Below are positions 1 through 12,537 of a stretch of DNA of 64,000 nucleotides, piece after piece. Position numbers and translations under genes: made by a program. The stretch comes from Capillidium heterosporum (Eukaryota > Entomophthoromycota > Entomophthoromycetes > Entomophthorales > Capillidiaceae), in NCBI GenBank assembly GCA_016630905.1, contig WBMQ01000003.1, forward strand, positions 620,001-684,000. Reading direction: 5' to 3'. Positions within the stretch are counted from its first letter, which is position 1; each line of letters begins with the position of its first letter. Below the pieces are notes generated by a model, which did no database searches, was not told where the DNA came from, and saw only the letters and a list, made by a program, of their open reading frames with translations.

Positions 1-1407
1 TAGTTTGATGGCGTTGACATATATAGCTTTGATGCCTCTATCTCATTATCTAAAATTAAAGTGCTTGAGTTTAAGTAATTGGATGATCTCTCTACGCTTT
101 CTCCAAATGCAAGTGCTTCATCCATTGAATAGTTATTCTTAATATTCTCATCTTGAGTGAAGCAATTTTTCCTCTTCAGTCATGGTTATTCAGAAGCTTT
201 TAGATTTATCTTTTGGGATGCAGTACCCTCTACCTGTTGAATGCCCAGTAGTTCTGTAATTGCAATTTAGATATAGAAGGTATACAAGTAGAGCTAGATA
301 TGTGATAAAATCTATTTGAAATGTTATCTTGATTAGCACTTTTGCAAATTTAGACCAGCTTGGATTTTGAGATACTTGAAAATAAAAAATAAAGTGGGGA
401 TTTTGTTGAAAAGGAAGGGAATGCCGACATAAACTTACATGAGGCCTTTATACCCAATTTTGAAACTACATTGGTGAAGCCGGTCTACAAAAACAAGCTT
501 ACAACTTTTACCGATAGAAGTGTAACTGTACCTTTACTTGTTATCCAAAATTCGATATTGTTGGATATATATTTTTGGAGAGCTATAGGAAAATGTGGGC
601 AATTATATTCACTTAGAACTAACAGAATAAAGTGTTTGTAAAGTAAAAATAAAAGTATCATTTTCTTACCTTATTTGTAGAAAATGTGTTTCATTGGATA
701 TTCCATTATTTTTTATGTTCACATACCTCCATTCTATTAACCACTATCTCATAGCTTAAGTTCCTTGAGATATGAATAAGTAGATTGAAGTTCTGTTATC
801 TGAAAATTTCATCGAATTGACAAAAAAGCTGGGTTGGCTGAATAACACTTAGATTCATAATTGAATATATCGTAGCCAAGTTGCTTAAAAGTTTATCTAT
901 TACCTGAACGAAGTTGGTTGGCTGTGGTGTGATTCGCTCTGAAATGTATTTGGAAGTTTACTGTAAGTTGACTTCTCACCGTTGTGTTGCCATCTGTCAA
1001 TCTAACATAAATTAAACCAAAGTTCTATTCGATTTACTTGAGACGTAATTCTCTCCCAATATACCCTTATTTCAAGTGGAAGATAAAGGCATGTATCCAT
1101 TATCTCCTTTCAAGTACTGATAAAAATCGGCCTATATTTATCTCTACTTAGTCAGCCAATACTCTCCCTTCATTGGATAAAATTCTACGATTCGATTCGA
1201 TTGTCCTTGAGTATAATTAGCTTCTTAGTCACGTTTCAATTTGGTGATGTGGTTCCTATAATCTGGTAAAGTTACCAAGTGGACATTCTTTATTCAAGGT
1301 TGAACGCAACAGATAACGAACAAGGTAAGCATTTGTTCATTGGCTTTTAAAATGTTGAAATGAGACACTATTTATTAAATCCTTTATTTTAATATTTTTA
1401 GTTTAAA
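1..1407. other. Spacer with a possible coding relic at its left edge
   Basis: AT-rich, with no convincing complete gene. At 1-132 the + strand reads as protein-like sequence with in-frame stops (FDGVDIYSFDASISLSKIK, stop, LDDLSTLSPNASASSIE, stop). This could be the decayed tail of a leucine-rich or F-box-like gene lying left of the window, but I cannot name it. The rest, up to the thiolase start, shows only short stop-ridden frames and presumably holds the thiolase promoter. Confidence 0.4.
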
Positions 1408-2736
<1,329 letters not shown>

Positions 2737-3068
2737 CTAAGCAGTGGTAGTAACAAACTTTTGAACAAACTCTAATTAAACGTATATCACTTTTTTAGTT
2801 TATATATATCGAAATCTTTTAGCTACATAGTGTTTTAATTATTTGATGATACAAAGCATCTTACTTTGGATATTGTAAAGTATTTGCAAAAATAAGAGAG
2901 ATAGCTTGATATAAAACTCAAGTTATTAAAACTATAAAGAATCATAACATAATATAGCATTTATTAATATGCGGCATTTAACTAACAGCATGCAAATAAT
3001 TTAAAATATAAATATATAACTTGGAGTGTATAAATAATTTAGAGGGTGTCTAACTTACCTAGTCCAAA
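2737..3068. other. Convergent spacer between thiolase and DNA polymerase eta
   Basis: AT-rich, 3' side of both flanking genes. I see no gene in it; it presumably contains both polyadenylation regions. Confidence 0.5.
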
Positions 3069-6000
3069 CTAATCCAATTTACGACGCTCATCTTTTTGAA
3101 AGTATTTAGACGTACAGGGGCGCTTCTTGGGCGATTCGGGCCTAGGTAGGATGTTGTGTTCATAATAGTACTCCAGACTTAGGCAACCCAACTCTCGTTC
3201 AACTTTGGGAACCGATATGTTAGGTTTCGAAGATGCATAATCAGTGCGAATCGCATCGACGGTAGTCCTGGATCGTTGGCTTGGTTTCAGGTTAGTTGGG
3301 GACGATCCTTCGACTTGATAACTTGTAAAAGTCGGGGCAGATGGACGTCCATTTTGTAGACTGGGGAAACAAGTTTTTGGAAGAGTGCTGGATTCTTTGT
3401 GTGTGCCCTTCACATCTTGAGAAAAAAACCCACCTAGGAAAGCATCTTGGAGTCCATTTCGTAGGGTAGGTGGATGAGTTTGTAAAAGGCTACTGAATTC
3501 CTTACGTACGTTCTCTATATGGTTAGATCCGAGCATATCAAAGGATGCATCTTGATATCTATCTCTTTGTGCTATTGGAGTGGAATTTTGGTGCTTGAAG
3601 CTGAAGCTAGAGGAGCTACCGACTTCCTTTTGCAGCTCAGCTAAGCTCTTTGTATGGGATACGATGTCTTTGAAGGGAGCTATAGGTCGCTCGAAGTCTT
3701 CATCGGAAGTTGTTGTAAGGTATTTAGGTGGATTAGTCATGTTTGGAATACCCTGACCGGACTCTTGGGAGAAGACCTGGAGGGTAGTCAGGTTTATAGG
3801 ATTAACCTTTGGGCTGACGAGAGCTTGAGTGGAATCGATAATTGGCTGGGATGGAGCTTTTGGAGTTTTCGATTGAGCATCACGGAGTTGTACTTTAGTG
3901 TACTCCTCGTCAAATTGAGTTTGGATCTTTTGAGCCAGGTGGTAGTCGGAGTGGGTGTTGCGTTGGGTGGTATGGAACTCCTGATCACACTCCTCACAGA
4001 TATAGAAGCTGGTGGAGGCAAATTGGCCTGTGATCGACTGTGAGTACATCGAAGTTCCATTTTCGAGGGCATCACCGCAAAAGCTGACTCGGAACCGTTC
4101 AGGTATCGCAACTGAGAAATAGTCAGTGATGAGGTGGTTTGTCAGGTCCATGCTAGTCTGCAGCCCAGAAGCTGTTACGAACAGGTAGGAGGTTGGGAGT
4201 ACATCGACTAAACTACTAACTACATGGGTTGCCACTTTGTATATCGATTCAGGGTTCGATTGTACCATCGTATAGGTTGGAAATGGAGCTGACTTGTCGA
4301 TAGTTTCACGGTTCTGATTGGAACCAAGCGTGATGGTTAATGTCTTTGGCCATAGGTTGATAACATAAACCTCGTCAAGGCGGAACAATACTTCACAACA
4401 AAGGATATTTAACCACTGCTTAAGGACCTCCATACTGTCACATAGGGGAAGTAATGTCTTACCACTCATTATCGAAAGCGGTGGCTTACAAGGACGAACC
4501 GGTTTGTGATTAACCCCACGTACGACGTCATAGACGAAATTGGCGTTTTTTTTACCTAAAACCTTGACCATAACTTTCAGTGGGATCTTCCAAACCTCGC
4601 TACAGACTTTACCAAACTTGTCGGCGACCTTCTTGCCCACCTTCCCAGCTAGGAAGCGGATTTTCTGGACTGGGAAGCTTTCCAAGAAATCCAGGGCATA
4701 AGCCTCTCTAAGGATAGTCTGCTGGTTGGGCTTGTTCTGGGCCGAGCAGAGTTTTGCCATGTGCTTGTTGTGAGCGATACCACCTCCACAAGTGAAGCCC
4801 AGCTCATTGAGTACGGCAGCTCGAATTTCATTGACAATCTTAGCCCCGGCAAGAAGTTGCCGTTCCCGCCAGTACCGTTTCTTAGAATCTTGGTCGTAGG
4901 TTGGTAGCATTGGATTGAAATTGTGGTACTGGTACTTGGGTGGGTCGAATCCACCAATGACATGACCATATCCAGCCCAATCCTTGTCATTTAAGGGGAG
5001 GCAGTTGAAATTACCTGAGAATCTACAGTCGTTCAGGATACGTTGATTGACCTTCTCGGTCAAATCTATAAATGCCTCGTCACAGCCTCCTTTCTGCACC
5101 AACTTGGAAAATCGGTTGAATATAGCAAAGACTTTGCTAGACGCTTCTCAATATGGAGCGAGGCTGGTTTTGTGAGTGGAGAATTTGGGTCTGGCAGCGT
5201 AATTACAATATTTGTCGCCGAACCCATAGGTAGGTACATGTGCTACAACTAATCCATCACATTTCTCACGAGCGGACTGTGGAGACTCCATGCGAACGAT
5301 TCCATACCTCATGGCGGCATAGTTTACAGCTAACAGGCCTCCCCATTGCTGCACTACGAGTGGAACATCAGGGGATACACCTAGTCGCTTTGCTTCCACT
5401 TGAGCATAAAAGCAGTCAAGGTCAACGTGAACAACGCATCTAGACTCTTTAAGGTACGTATATACTTCGTGGAGCTGTTGGGTTTTCTCGATGGTAGAGC
5501 CGATAAGGAAAGTATTGTCTATTTCGTTCTGAGCTAATGGCTCCTAGTAGAATATTAAGTATACTAAAATAATAACTATACGCCCTTACCTCAAATACTT
5601 CATCAATTTGTTCAAGCTTGTGGTCAACGTCAAAGCCAATATATTCTTCATCAGCTGCCTCTAACTCCATCTCGTTATCCTCAACCATCAAATTAGCGAT
5701 GTTATATCTTTGACTTGCATTAAGAAACGGGATTATGTCGGTATTATAATAGGTCTTATTACCATTGGTATCGGATGCGCACCCTGGTTCTTGGGTATAG
5801 TTGGAGTTAGAGGCGTCGTGTTGACTCATATGCTCAGAATCTTCTAAAGCTTCAGCGATTGGCACTATCTGAGACATTAAGTTGGCATGTTCTTCCAGGT
5901 TGTAGTTTTGAAGCTCCTCATCTAAAACCGAATTGGAGTGGTACAGGAGTTGCTCAATTCCGTCAAGATCGACTTCAGGTTCATGGGAAGCCGAGTTTGG

Positions 6001-6108
6001 TTTGAAGTCGGTACGATCATAGGAGTATTCGACGAGTATACTGTCTTCCCTGCTGTCGGTATAAGGAACGAGTTGACTTGAAAATTCTGAATTTGCTTTG
6101 TCGTCCAT
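3069..6108 (-). CDS. RAD30: DNA polymerase eta (Y-family translesion polymerase), with N-terminal extension and one in-frame TGA
   Basis: Y-family polymerase that bypasses UV photoproducts at ubiquitinated PCNA. Exons (minus): 6108-5590 and 5543-3069, with a 46-nt intron that keeps phase. The catalytic start CVVHVDLDCFYAQVE supplies metal ligands D214/D216, and CDEAFIDLT supplies D328/E329. GGGIAHNKHMAKL, SAQNKPNQQTI and PVRPCKPPLS are eta-like finger/thumb and little-finger blocks. A UBZ-type zinc finger (C689, C692, H704, H708; C-x2-C-x11-H-x3-H) binds ubiquitin, followed by a Ser/Pro-rich tail. Two oddities. About 200 residues, acidic and Asn/Ser-rich, precede the catalytic domain, whereas known eta enzymes begin almost at it. 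Codon 305 is TGA (5148-5150) in SLAPY-stop-EASSK, where the family has Arg, so it may be a CGA-to-TGA change. The frame is otherwise open across 998 codons. It is either a recent pseudogene or a base error. Convergent with the thiolase. Confidence 0.9.
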
Positions 6109-6799
6109 CCTACACGATTGTTGGAGGGTAATACGTAAACTTTCAAATAAACTTGGAAGTTGGAATTTGAGAAGCCTAAATTAGGTTTATCTATGGTGCT
6201 ACGTAAAAAATCCCTGATCGCAAAATTTTCTAGAAACAAACAAAACTATTGGCTATTTTTGTTCTAGGTTCGTGATCCTCACCTTTGCGAGTGTGGAGCA
6301 ATTCTATTTAAACTATTAGTATATTTTGCAGTATCATCTTATAAATTGTGCCGTATTTACAAGATCGAGGACTACTGTTCTAAATTAAATACATCTTATT
6401 TTCGAAACTTTAATACATTTATAATATATTTAACTTGGAACAAATTTTGATATTTCGCCTAATCATGTATAAATGTGGTATGTGCTACAACTCTATTACA
6501 GTACTCATATATTTGAAAATTATACAGTTACTTTATTAAGTTTAGTTCATCTAAACACATATACAAATAACACCGCCACGGTCAATACAATTAAGCCATA
6601 TATCCAATAAAATACATCCTGTTCGAATTAGTTCCCGTCACTTATAAACTTTCTAAAATAATGAAGATCTTAGCATAATAGAGTTCTGATTATAAGTTAA
6701 ACAACTACACTATACTACCTTTATGAGTAGTATATAGTCTCAACAGTTGGCCTTTATACTAACCAACCCTTTCTTTCTAAAGCAACATTCAAAAGTCAA
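6109..6799. other. Divergent promoter region between RAD30 and the kelch gene
   Basis: AT-rich spacer between two divergently transcribed genes. I see no coding sequence. TA-rich stretches near 6725-6740 are candidate core-promoter elements for the kelch gene, but none is distinctive. Confidence 0.45.
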
Positions 6800-8176
6800 A
6801 TGCAACTCCTATATCTATTCATCGCTTCAACACTTTCCCAAAAAATAAAGCCAAGAATGGAAGGTGGATGTGCCTTGATCGACGACTCGATATACTATAT
6901 AGGCGGATTAGACTCGATTACCAATAGGCATATCAGCAATACTATCTACAAATGGTCTTTGAAAGATGGTATAAATCTAGATAATGATGGGATCGGCAAC
7001 TGGAGTCAGATCAGCAAGGTGGAGAATAACGACGTTGTAGTTTTACCAGCCATAACTACCAACCCCAAATTTCCAAAAGATATATATGTATTTGGTGGAA
7101 CCGACACTAGCGACAATATCAACGTTAGAATTTTCAATACAGATACAAGTAGGTGGACATCAAATCAAAAAGCGATAACCAAAATCCCTGAATTTAAAGT
7201 GGATGTGCGTCAGTTCAACAACTACACTTTTGTAAACGGAGACCTAGTTCCATACGAGGACAGTATAATATATGTCGGAGGACAGGTCTATGACCGCTCA
7301 AAGGAACAAGATGCCATTAATGGGCTGTTTATCTTCAAGCCTAGCACCAAGTCCGGTAGCTTCGTCTACGCCAAGTATGACATGGTTTCTCAAAGTTCCT
7401 TTGTGTACAAAGATAAAGTTTACTCGTTTGGGGGGTACAGTAAAGAAGGTACAAGTCCTCTTGCAACTTCGTACCTAGTTGTTTACGACCTAAAGGATAA
7501 AAAATGGGACAGCGTCAATTCTCCAGGACAGGGTCCAGTCTATGCCATGCTTTCATCTTCGGTTTTGGTGGATAAGAAGCTATACGTCCTGCCTGGCCAA
7601 AAGTCTTTGGATGACAAAGTAGTCAACGACCCTTATATATACACCCTTGATCTAGATAGTTTGGAGTGGAGGAAAAAGTATATTGAAGGATTCGAACCAG
7701 CCAACAAGGGATGTCTAGTTCACTATAATGGCAAGCTAATTTACTCATTCGGCCGTGTTGGGAATGAGCTATCATCAAAGTCACAGGTAATTGACATCAA
7801 AGAATTAGCTCTCGATGGCTTTAGGAAAGACGACACCAAAAATGCAACCAAACCTAGCTTGGATAATTCATCACAAAATTCGACATCGACCGGCGATGGA
7901 TCATCCAATCAAGCAGCTATAATTGGTGGATCTGTTGGTGGGGGTGTATTATTAATCATCAGTATTGTAGCTATTATACTTTGGTTCCGTCATAGAAAAT
8001 CCAAACGGCTGCAAGAAGCTAACAGCTCTTTAAACTTTGCTGCCAAACCTATATATGAAAACCAGTGGTCGGATGGCAAGGTAGAGGATAACTCGCAGAT
8101 TTTCTCCTTAGAGACTACCCAAGTTCCAACTTTGTTCGATTCGAGTACAGCACCTTCGGGATATTTAAATAAATGA
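6800..8176 (+). CDS. Kelch-repeat single-pass membrane protein
   Basis: Intronless, 458 residues. A short hydrophobic N-terminus (MQLLYLFIASTLSQ) looks like a signal peptide. Kelch-type blades follow, recognisable as GGCALIDDSIYYIGG, DIYVFGG, DSIIYVGGQVYD, FVYKDKVYSFGG and KKLYVLPG, and then a Ser/Asn/Thr-rich stalk. A membrane helix at about residues 373-396 (IIGGSVGGGVLLIISIVAII) is followed by a basic stop-transfer stretch (RHRKSKR) and a cytoplasmic tail of about 55 residues. The predicted layout is therefore an extracellular beta-propeller on a type I anchor. No catalytic motif is visible, and surface recognition or wall interaction is only inference. A decayed paralogue lies at 10810-12024 on the opposite strand. 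Confidence 0.85.
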   Translation: MQLLYLFIASTLSQKIKPRMEGGCALIDDSIYYIGGLDSITNRHISNTIYKWSLKDGINLDNDGIGNWSQISKVENNDVVVLPAITTNPKFPKDIYVFGGTDTSDNINVRIFNTDTSRWTSNQKAITKIPEFKVDVRQFNNYTFVNGDLVPYEDSIIYVGGQVYDRSKEQDAINGLFIFKPSTKSGSFVYAKYDMVSQSSFVYKDKVYSFGGYSKEGTSPLATSYLVVYDLKDKKWDSVNSPGQGPVYAMLSSSVLVDKKLYVLPGQKSLDDKVVNDPYIYTLDLDSLEWRKKYIEGFEPANKGCLVHYNGKLIYSFGRVGNELSSKSQVIDIKELALDGFRKDDTKNATKPSLDNSSQNSTSTGDGSSNQAAIIGGSVGGGVLLIISIVAIILWFRHRKSKRLQEANSSLNFAAKPIYENQWSDGKVEDNSQIFSLETTQVPTLFDSSTAPSGYLNK

Positions 8177-9323
8177 TTTTAGATTATATTTTTATAGATG
8201 TACATCTTCCAAAGATAATAGTTACTTTTATTCAAAATTTATGACTGAAAAGCTAATAGGTCCAACTATTAACTTTATTCTGGCTGCTGAACCTTGTATG
8301 TGATAAGAATTGCACATACCAGCTTGAGGAAAAGTAAGCTTATATGTTATTTAATTATATCGTGAAGGAATATACAATACTATTGTATTTAACTGTTTAA
8401 CAACATATATATAACTGCTATGTGCCCATCTGTATTCTCAAATCCAAGGCAGTTGTAAACCAGTTATCTTTCAGCATTTTCAATACTAATTAAATAAATT
8501 TGCCAATTTTTATAATAAAAGTATTCTAAAACATCTAATAAAATACTGCTAATTTAAGTTTGCCAGCTTTTAGAAAGTTGCTATGAATTATACTGTAAAG
8601 TTTATATATGCTATAAAATATAGCTGGTATCAAAACTTTCAGCTCCCATCTATCGAATATCAAAGTAGGAGGATTTTAGAAAATTTATTTTGTAACAGTC
8701 TACAGTACTTTGGTAGCCTACCAAATAACTTTAAACTTGTTTACAAAGTATTAATGATTTTTACCATAGCGAACTTTGTATACCTACTCTGCTGCTCCTT
8801 GATAGTTTTTGATTAAAAAGTAGCTTATCAAAGATTCTAAACAAATGATGAATTAGAAAAGTTAGTTTAATTTACTGTGGATTTGGAAATAACAACTAAG
8901 ATCTAGTCTTTTAGATGCTGTATTTTGATTCAGAGAAGCCGCATTCCAATATAGCTTACAATTCGATATCTTTCAAACTCATTCTTATCTTTAAAAAAGG
9001 TGCTACATATCATATGTCATAGATTGCAGTTATTGATTTGCATCGTAATATCGACTATAGATGTTTTAGAGATAGAAAAGTACATTAAATTTGTAAATCT
9101 GTAACATTTCTTTCACTTAGTCACATTTCTAAATACCCTGACCTTAAGCTTATATTTAACAAGTATATTGGTTTCTAAGCTTATATGTATATATGAAGTT
9201 ATTTAGTCATAGAGCGACATAGGTCTAAACTATCTTATATGATTGTTAAATAGATTAATAGCACATCATGATATGTGGCTAACTTCTAGTCTGTGTAAGA
9301 AAGGTGGTTTAATTCATCAAAAG
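8177..9323. other. AT-rich spacer
   Basis: No supported gene. The 77-codon open frame at 8583-8816 has AT-driven composition (Ile, Leu, Phe, Tyr, Asn) and no family resemblance, so I do not call it. Confidence 0.45.
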
Positions 9324-9333
9324 AATATAAATA
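9324..9333 (+). promoter_or_regulatory. TATA-like element upstream of the subtilisin pseudogene
   Basis: AATATAAATA lies about 42-51 bases before the relic ATG. It corresponds to TATATAAATA before the intact paralogue, so the promoter was part of the ancestral duplicated gene. Confidence 0.5.
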
Positions 9334-9374
9334 CAGTTTATTTCAGCAAAAAACTCAGTAGAGCATTGGCAATC

Positions 9375-10533
9375 ATGTAGTTCTACACCCTCCCAGTCTT
9401 AACCTCCACCGTTCTCTCAGTCATCAGCGTTGACTTTGTTCCTTTTCGAATCCAAAAACGTCATCCCTGAAAGTTGCGTTTTCAAATTAAAGCTCACTTC
9501 CCACTTCATAATTGAAGCTCATTTAGAGTTGTTCAAAGCTCTGCTCACTGAGCGTTCCATCAATTATAACATTAAAAGTACTTGCATCAACATCAAAAAA
9601 ACCTATTGCGCCAAACTTTCTGATTCGATTCTGCAGAAAGCTCACAACTTATCCGATGAAGAGTAAATCGAGTAGGATTTCATGTTCAAAGTTAATTTAG
9701 TCCAGCTAAACACCTTCTGGGATCTGACTCGCATCTCTCAGTACACAGAGCCCATTCCTGCTATTAACTTCACATATATGTATATTATCAACAGTTTCAA
9801 TGTTAGTGTCTACGTAATTGATACTGGTATCCTGACCACCCATCCCGAGTTTGAAGGTAGAGCTCGATTTGGTGCTACATTCGCCGGTGCTGCCAACAAG
9901 GATGAGCATGGCCACGGTACTCACTGTGCCGGTACCATCGGATCCAAGACCTACGGTGTATCCAAAAAAGCCAACTTGGTTGCCGTCAAGGTCTGTGATG
10001 CCAGTGGTAACTGTCCCAACTCGGCCATCATCTCCGGTGTCAACTGGGCCGTAGGTGACAAGAAAGGTACCAAAGGTAATGTCATCTCCATGTCTCTAGG
10101 CGGTGGTGTCTCTAGCAGCATCAACGCCGCTGTTGAATCGGCCTACCAGAAGGGCTTCGTCGCTGTCGTAGCTGCAGGTAACGAGAACCAGGATGCCTGC
10201 AATGTCTCACCAGCTTCAACCCCCAACGCCATCACCGTCGCTGCCAGTGACATCAATGACACCCGTGCTTCCTTCTCCAACTACGGTAGATGTGTCGATG
10301 TCTTTGGCCCTGGTGTCAATATCCTCAGTACCTGGAACAACGGTGGCACCAACTCGATCTCTGGTACCTCGATGGCCACCCCCCATGTTGCTGGCTTAGC
10401 CGCCTACTTCCTGAGTCAGAGTACCTTGACCAACACCCAAGTAACTGCTAAGATCATATCTTCGGCTACCAAGGATGCCATCGCCAATGTCAACGGTTCG
10501 CCTAATGCTTTGGTTTACAACAACGCTGTTTAA
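9375..10533 (+). pseudogene. Proteinase K-type subtilisin pseudogene with a near-intact mature domain
   Basis: Inverted paralogue of the intact gene at 15920-17080. The second codon is TAG where the intact gene has CAA. The signal and propeptide region aligns codon by codon but is strongly diverged, with a frame change near 9440 and stops TAA at 9664-9666 and TAG at about 9673-9675 (the intact gene reads VEYIEQDA here). From about 9806 to the stop at 10533 the sequence is almost identical to the intact gene. By eye I count four base differences over about 725 bp, and only one changes an amino acid (Ser for Asn in KVCDASGNC). The catalytic Asp, His and Ser motifs ([26 protein letters not shown]) are intact. 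Near-identity runs past the stop to about 10600. A 283-codon frame opens at 9682, but it lacks the signal peptide and propeptide, so no active secreted protease is expected. Confidence 0.95.
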
Positions 10534-10600
10534 ATGTTTAATATGTAATAAATCTGATATTATAAGTCTTGAATTGATCTTCAATGTTTTGATCTGATCT
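9806..10600 (+). repeat. Inverted repeat arm A (about 0.8 kb, partner 15835-16630)
   Basis: Near-identical to the reverse complement of 15835-16630, covering the mature subtilisin domain and about 65 bp of 3' flank. The left boundary is abrupt at the GTCTACGTAATTGATACTGG junction; upstream, the two copies share only ancient homology. The arms are about 5.2 kb apart and enclose the kelch pseudogene and the reductase gene. Confidence 0.93.
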
Positions 10601-10809
10601 AAAATGATACTTGTTTTAAACGAGGTTCATTTACTTGATATATCTATGGCTTGTACTGGTTTATAGCAAAGTATTTATATAACTCAAAAGTTTTATGAAT
10701 AAAATTGTACTTTAAATCGTTTACTCATAACAAAGAGTATATTTTTGTTAATATTTTAATAACTTATACCTAAATACAAAGTTAGTTATTCGTATACCTA
10801 GAAGGTAGA

Positions 10810-12024
10810 ATTGGAATTGATCAGAGTAAATGACCAAGTTTCATCAAGCGAAAAAAGTTTGGTGTTATCTTCCAAGTCTACATCCAACTATTGGCTTTCC
10901 AGTAAAGGCTTGGTGGTGAAAGTAACCTCAGACAAAGTGAAATATTCACTACCTTTGGATTTCTTGTGACGGTACAAATATATTGAGATTACAGCAATAT
11001 GAATCAGAAATAGAGCTCCACCAGTAGTTATAAATTACTGCTTGATGCACGTGAAGCATTACCTGTAGTGTTCTTTTCAAAATTATTGAGGGCCAAGTCT
11101 TTGATATCGATGATTTGAGACCTGGCAGTCAACATATTGTCAGCTTGACTGAACGAGTATATCAACTCCCCCTATAATAAACTAGACACCTCATGTTGGA
11201 AGGTTTAAATCCTTTAATCCACTTACTTTCTCATTTTAAAAAACCTACAGCTTTTCACTGACTAAAACTAAAGCCAAACTTTGAGCGAACACTGGATCTT
11301 GCTCAGCCAAGTTGATGAAGCTCTACCATTGGATTTTCAAGCTGTAAAAGTATAAGTCGTTGCATTAGTAGAGACTGATACCTGTCCCATTATATCCACC
11401 AAATGAGTGGATTTTGTTGTTATAGACAAAAGTGCTATGTAGAGCCACGTTGTAGCCTCCATAAATGGAATTACCCGATCGGTTGGTGATATTTAAGATG
11501 AACAACCTGACACTTTCAAAAACTTTAATAGATCGGTCATAGATGCTACCTTCTACATAGACCACTGTTATTATGCGAAATTAAAGCTCCATCTATCAAA
11601 ATATAGTCAGTGTACTTGTTGGTGTCGATGTTGAATGTAGGGGTTTTAGCTATAGCATCTTTGTCTACTGTTCACCAGTTGATCTCTGTATTGAGGATTC
11701 AAATTCATATACTGCTTCTTATGCTGTAATCTCCAAAAATTAGATGCCATTGAAGAATTTAAGGCTCGTAGCTACGGCTGGGTACTTTACAACGTCTCTC
11801 TTCTCCAGTTCAGTGACTTCCTGCTTGCTGTCCACTCCATTGTCATCAAAAGCTATACCATCCTTCAATGACCACCTGTACACTTTGTTACTAAAAATAT
11901 CTTTAACAGTCGAATTTTTCCCACTTAGATAATATATTGAGTCATTAATTAACACACATCTGCTTATATACTTGTGACTTATCTTTTGGGATAGCATAAA
12001 TGTGATAAAGAGTAGAAGTAGCAT
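10810..12024 (-). pseudogene. Kelch membrane protein pseudogene
   Basis: Decayed, inverted paralogue of 6800-8176. The first 94 codons (12024-11740) align with the intact protein: SQKI, CVLINDSIYYLSG against CALIDDSIYYIGG, and YRWSLKDGIAFDDNGVD against YKWSLKDGINLDNDGIG. A second segment at 11565-11365 matches the central blades (VEGSIYDRS, STFVYNNKIHSFGGYNGTG). Near 11040-10960 the membrane helix and basic stop-transfer survive as FITTGGALFLIHIAV and YRHKKSKG. Frame changes and stops separate these blocks, so no full product can be made. Confidence 0.88.
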
Positions 12025-12537
12025 TCGATTTATTGTTGTTTTGAGGTGATGAAGAGTAATTTGATATAAAAAGGTAATGGTATATATAAACAGTAGTAAG
12101 AATGTTTGAGTTCAGATCGTCCCAAAGCTTTGCTGCTCGATAGAGATATAAATATGATCAAAGACTCGGCGCTGTTCATTGGACTGTCGTATCCAAATCC
12201 TCTTTCTATTTAAAATAATGTTTCTTTTTAGTGCATTTCAAGTGAGTACTTTGAATAAAAACTTAGAATATTGGATTTGTAGTTTCAATGTATTTATGTG
12301 GCGGAACTCCTTTGCTTCAAAGCAGTGCAAGTTAAATTTTAGAATTGGAACGAGTACCTGTCAGCTTGACTGAAGCAAAAATAATTTAATGTTTAGGATA
12401 GTTGCATCTATACATCGACAACTTGGCAAAAATGGAATAATAAAGTCGGACTTTGGCCGTCATATTTTACCTACATATACTCAAAACTACATTCCAATTT
12501 ACGTTTATTAATTGTTTCGATCCACTTTCCAACCAAT
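12025..12537. other. Spacer between the kelch pseudogene promoter and the 3' end of the reductase gene
   Basis: No supported gene. A TATA-like run (tatatataaac, about 12080-12090) lies upstream of the kelch pseudogene start, on its strand. The 64-codon frame at 12179-12373 has no recognisable content. Confidence 0.4.
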
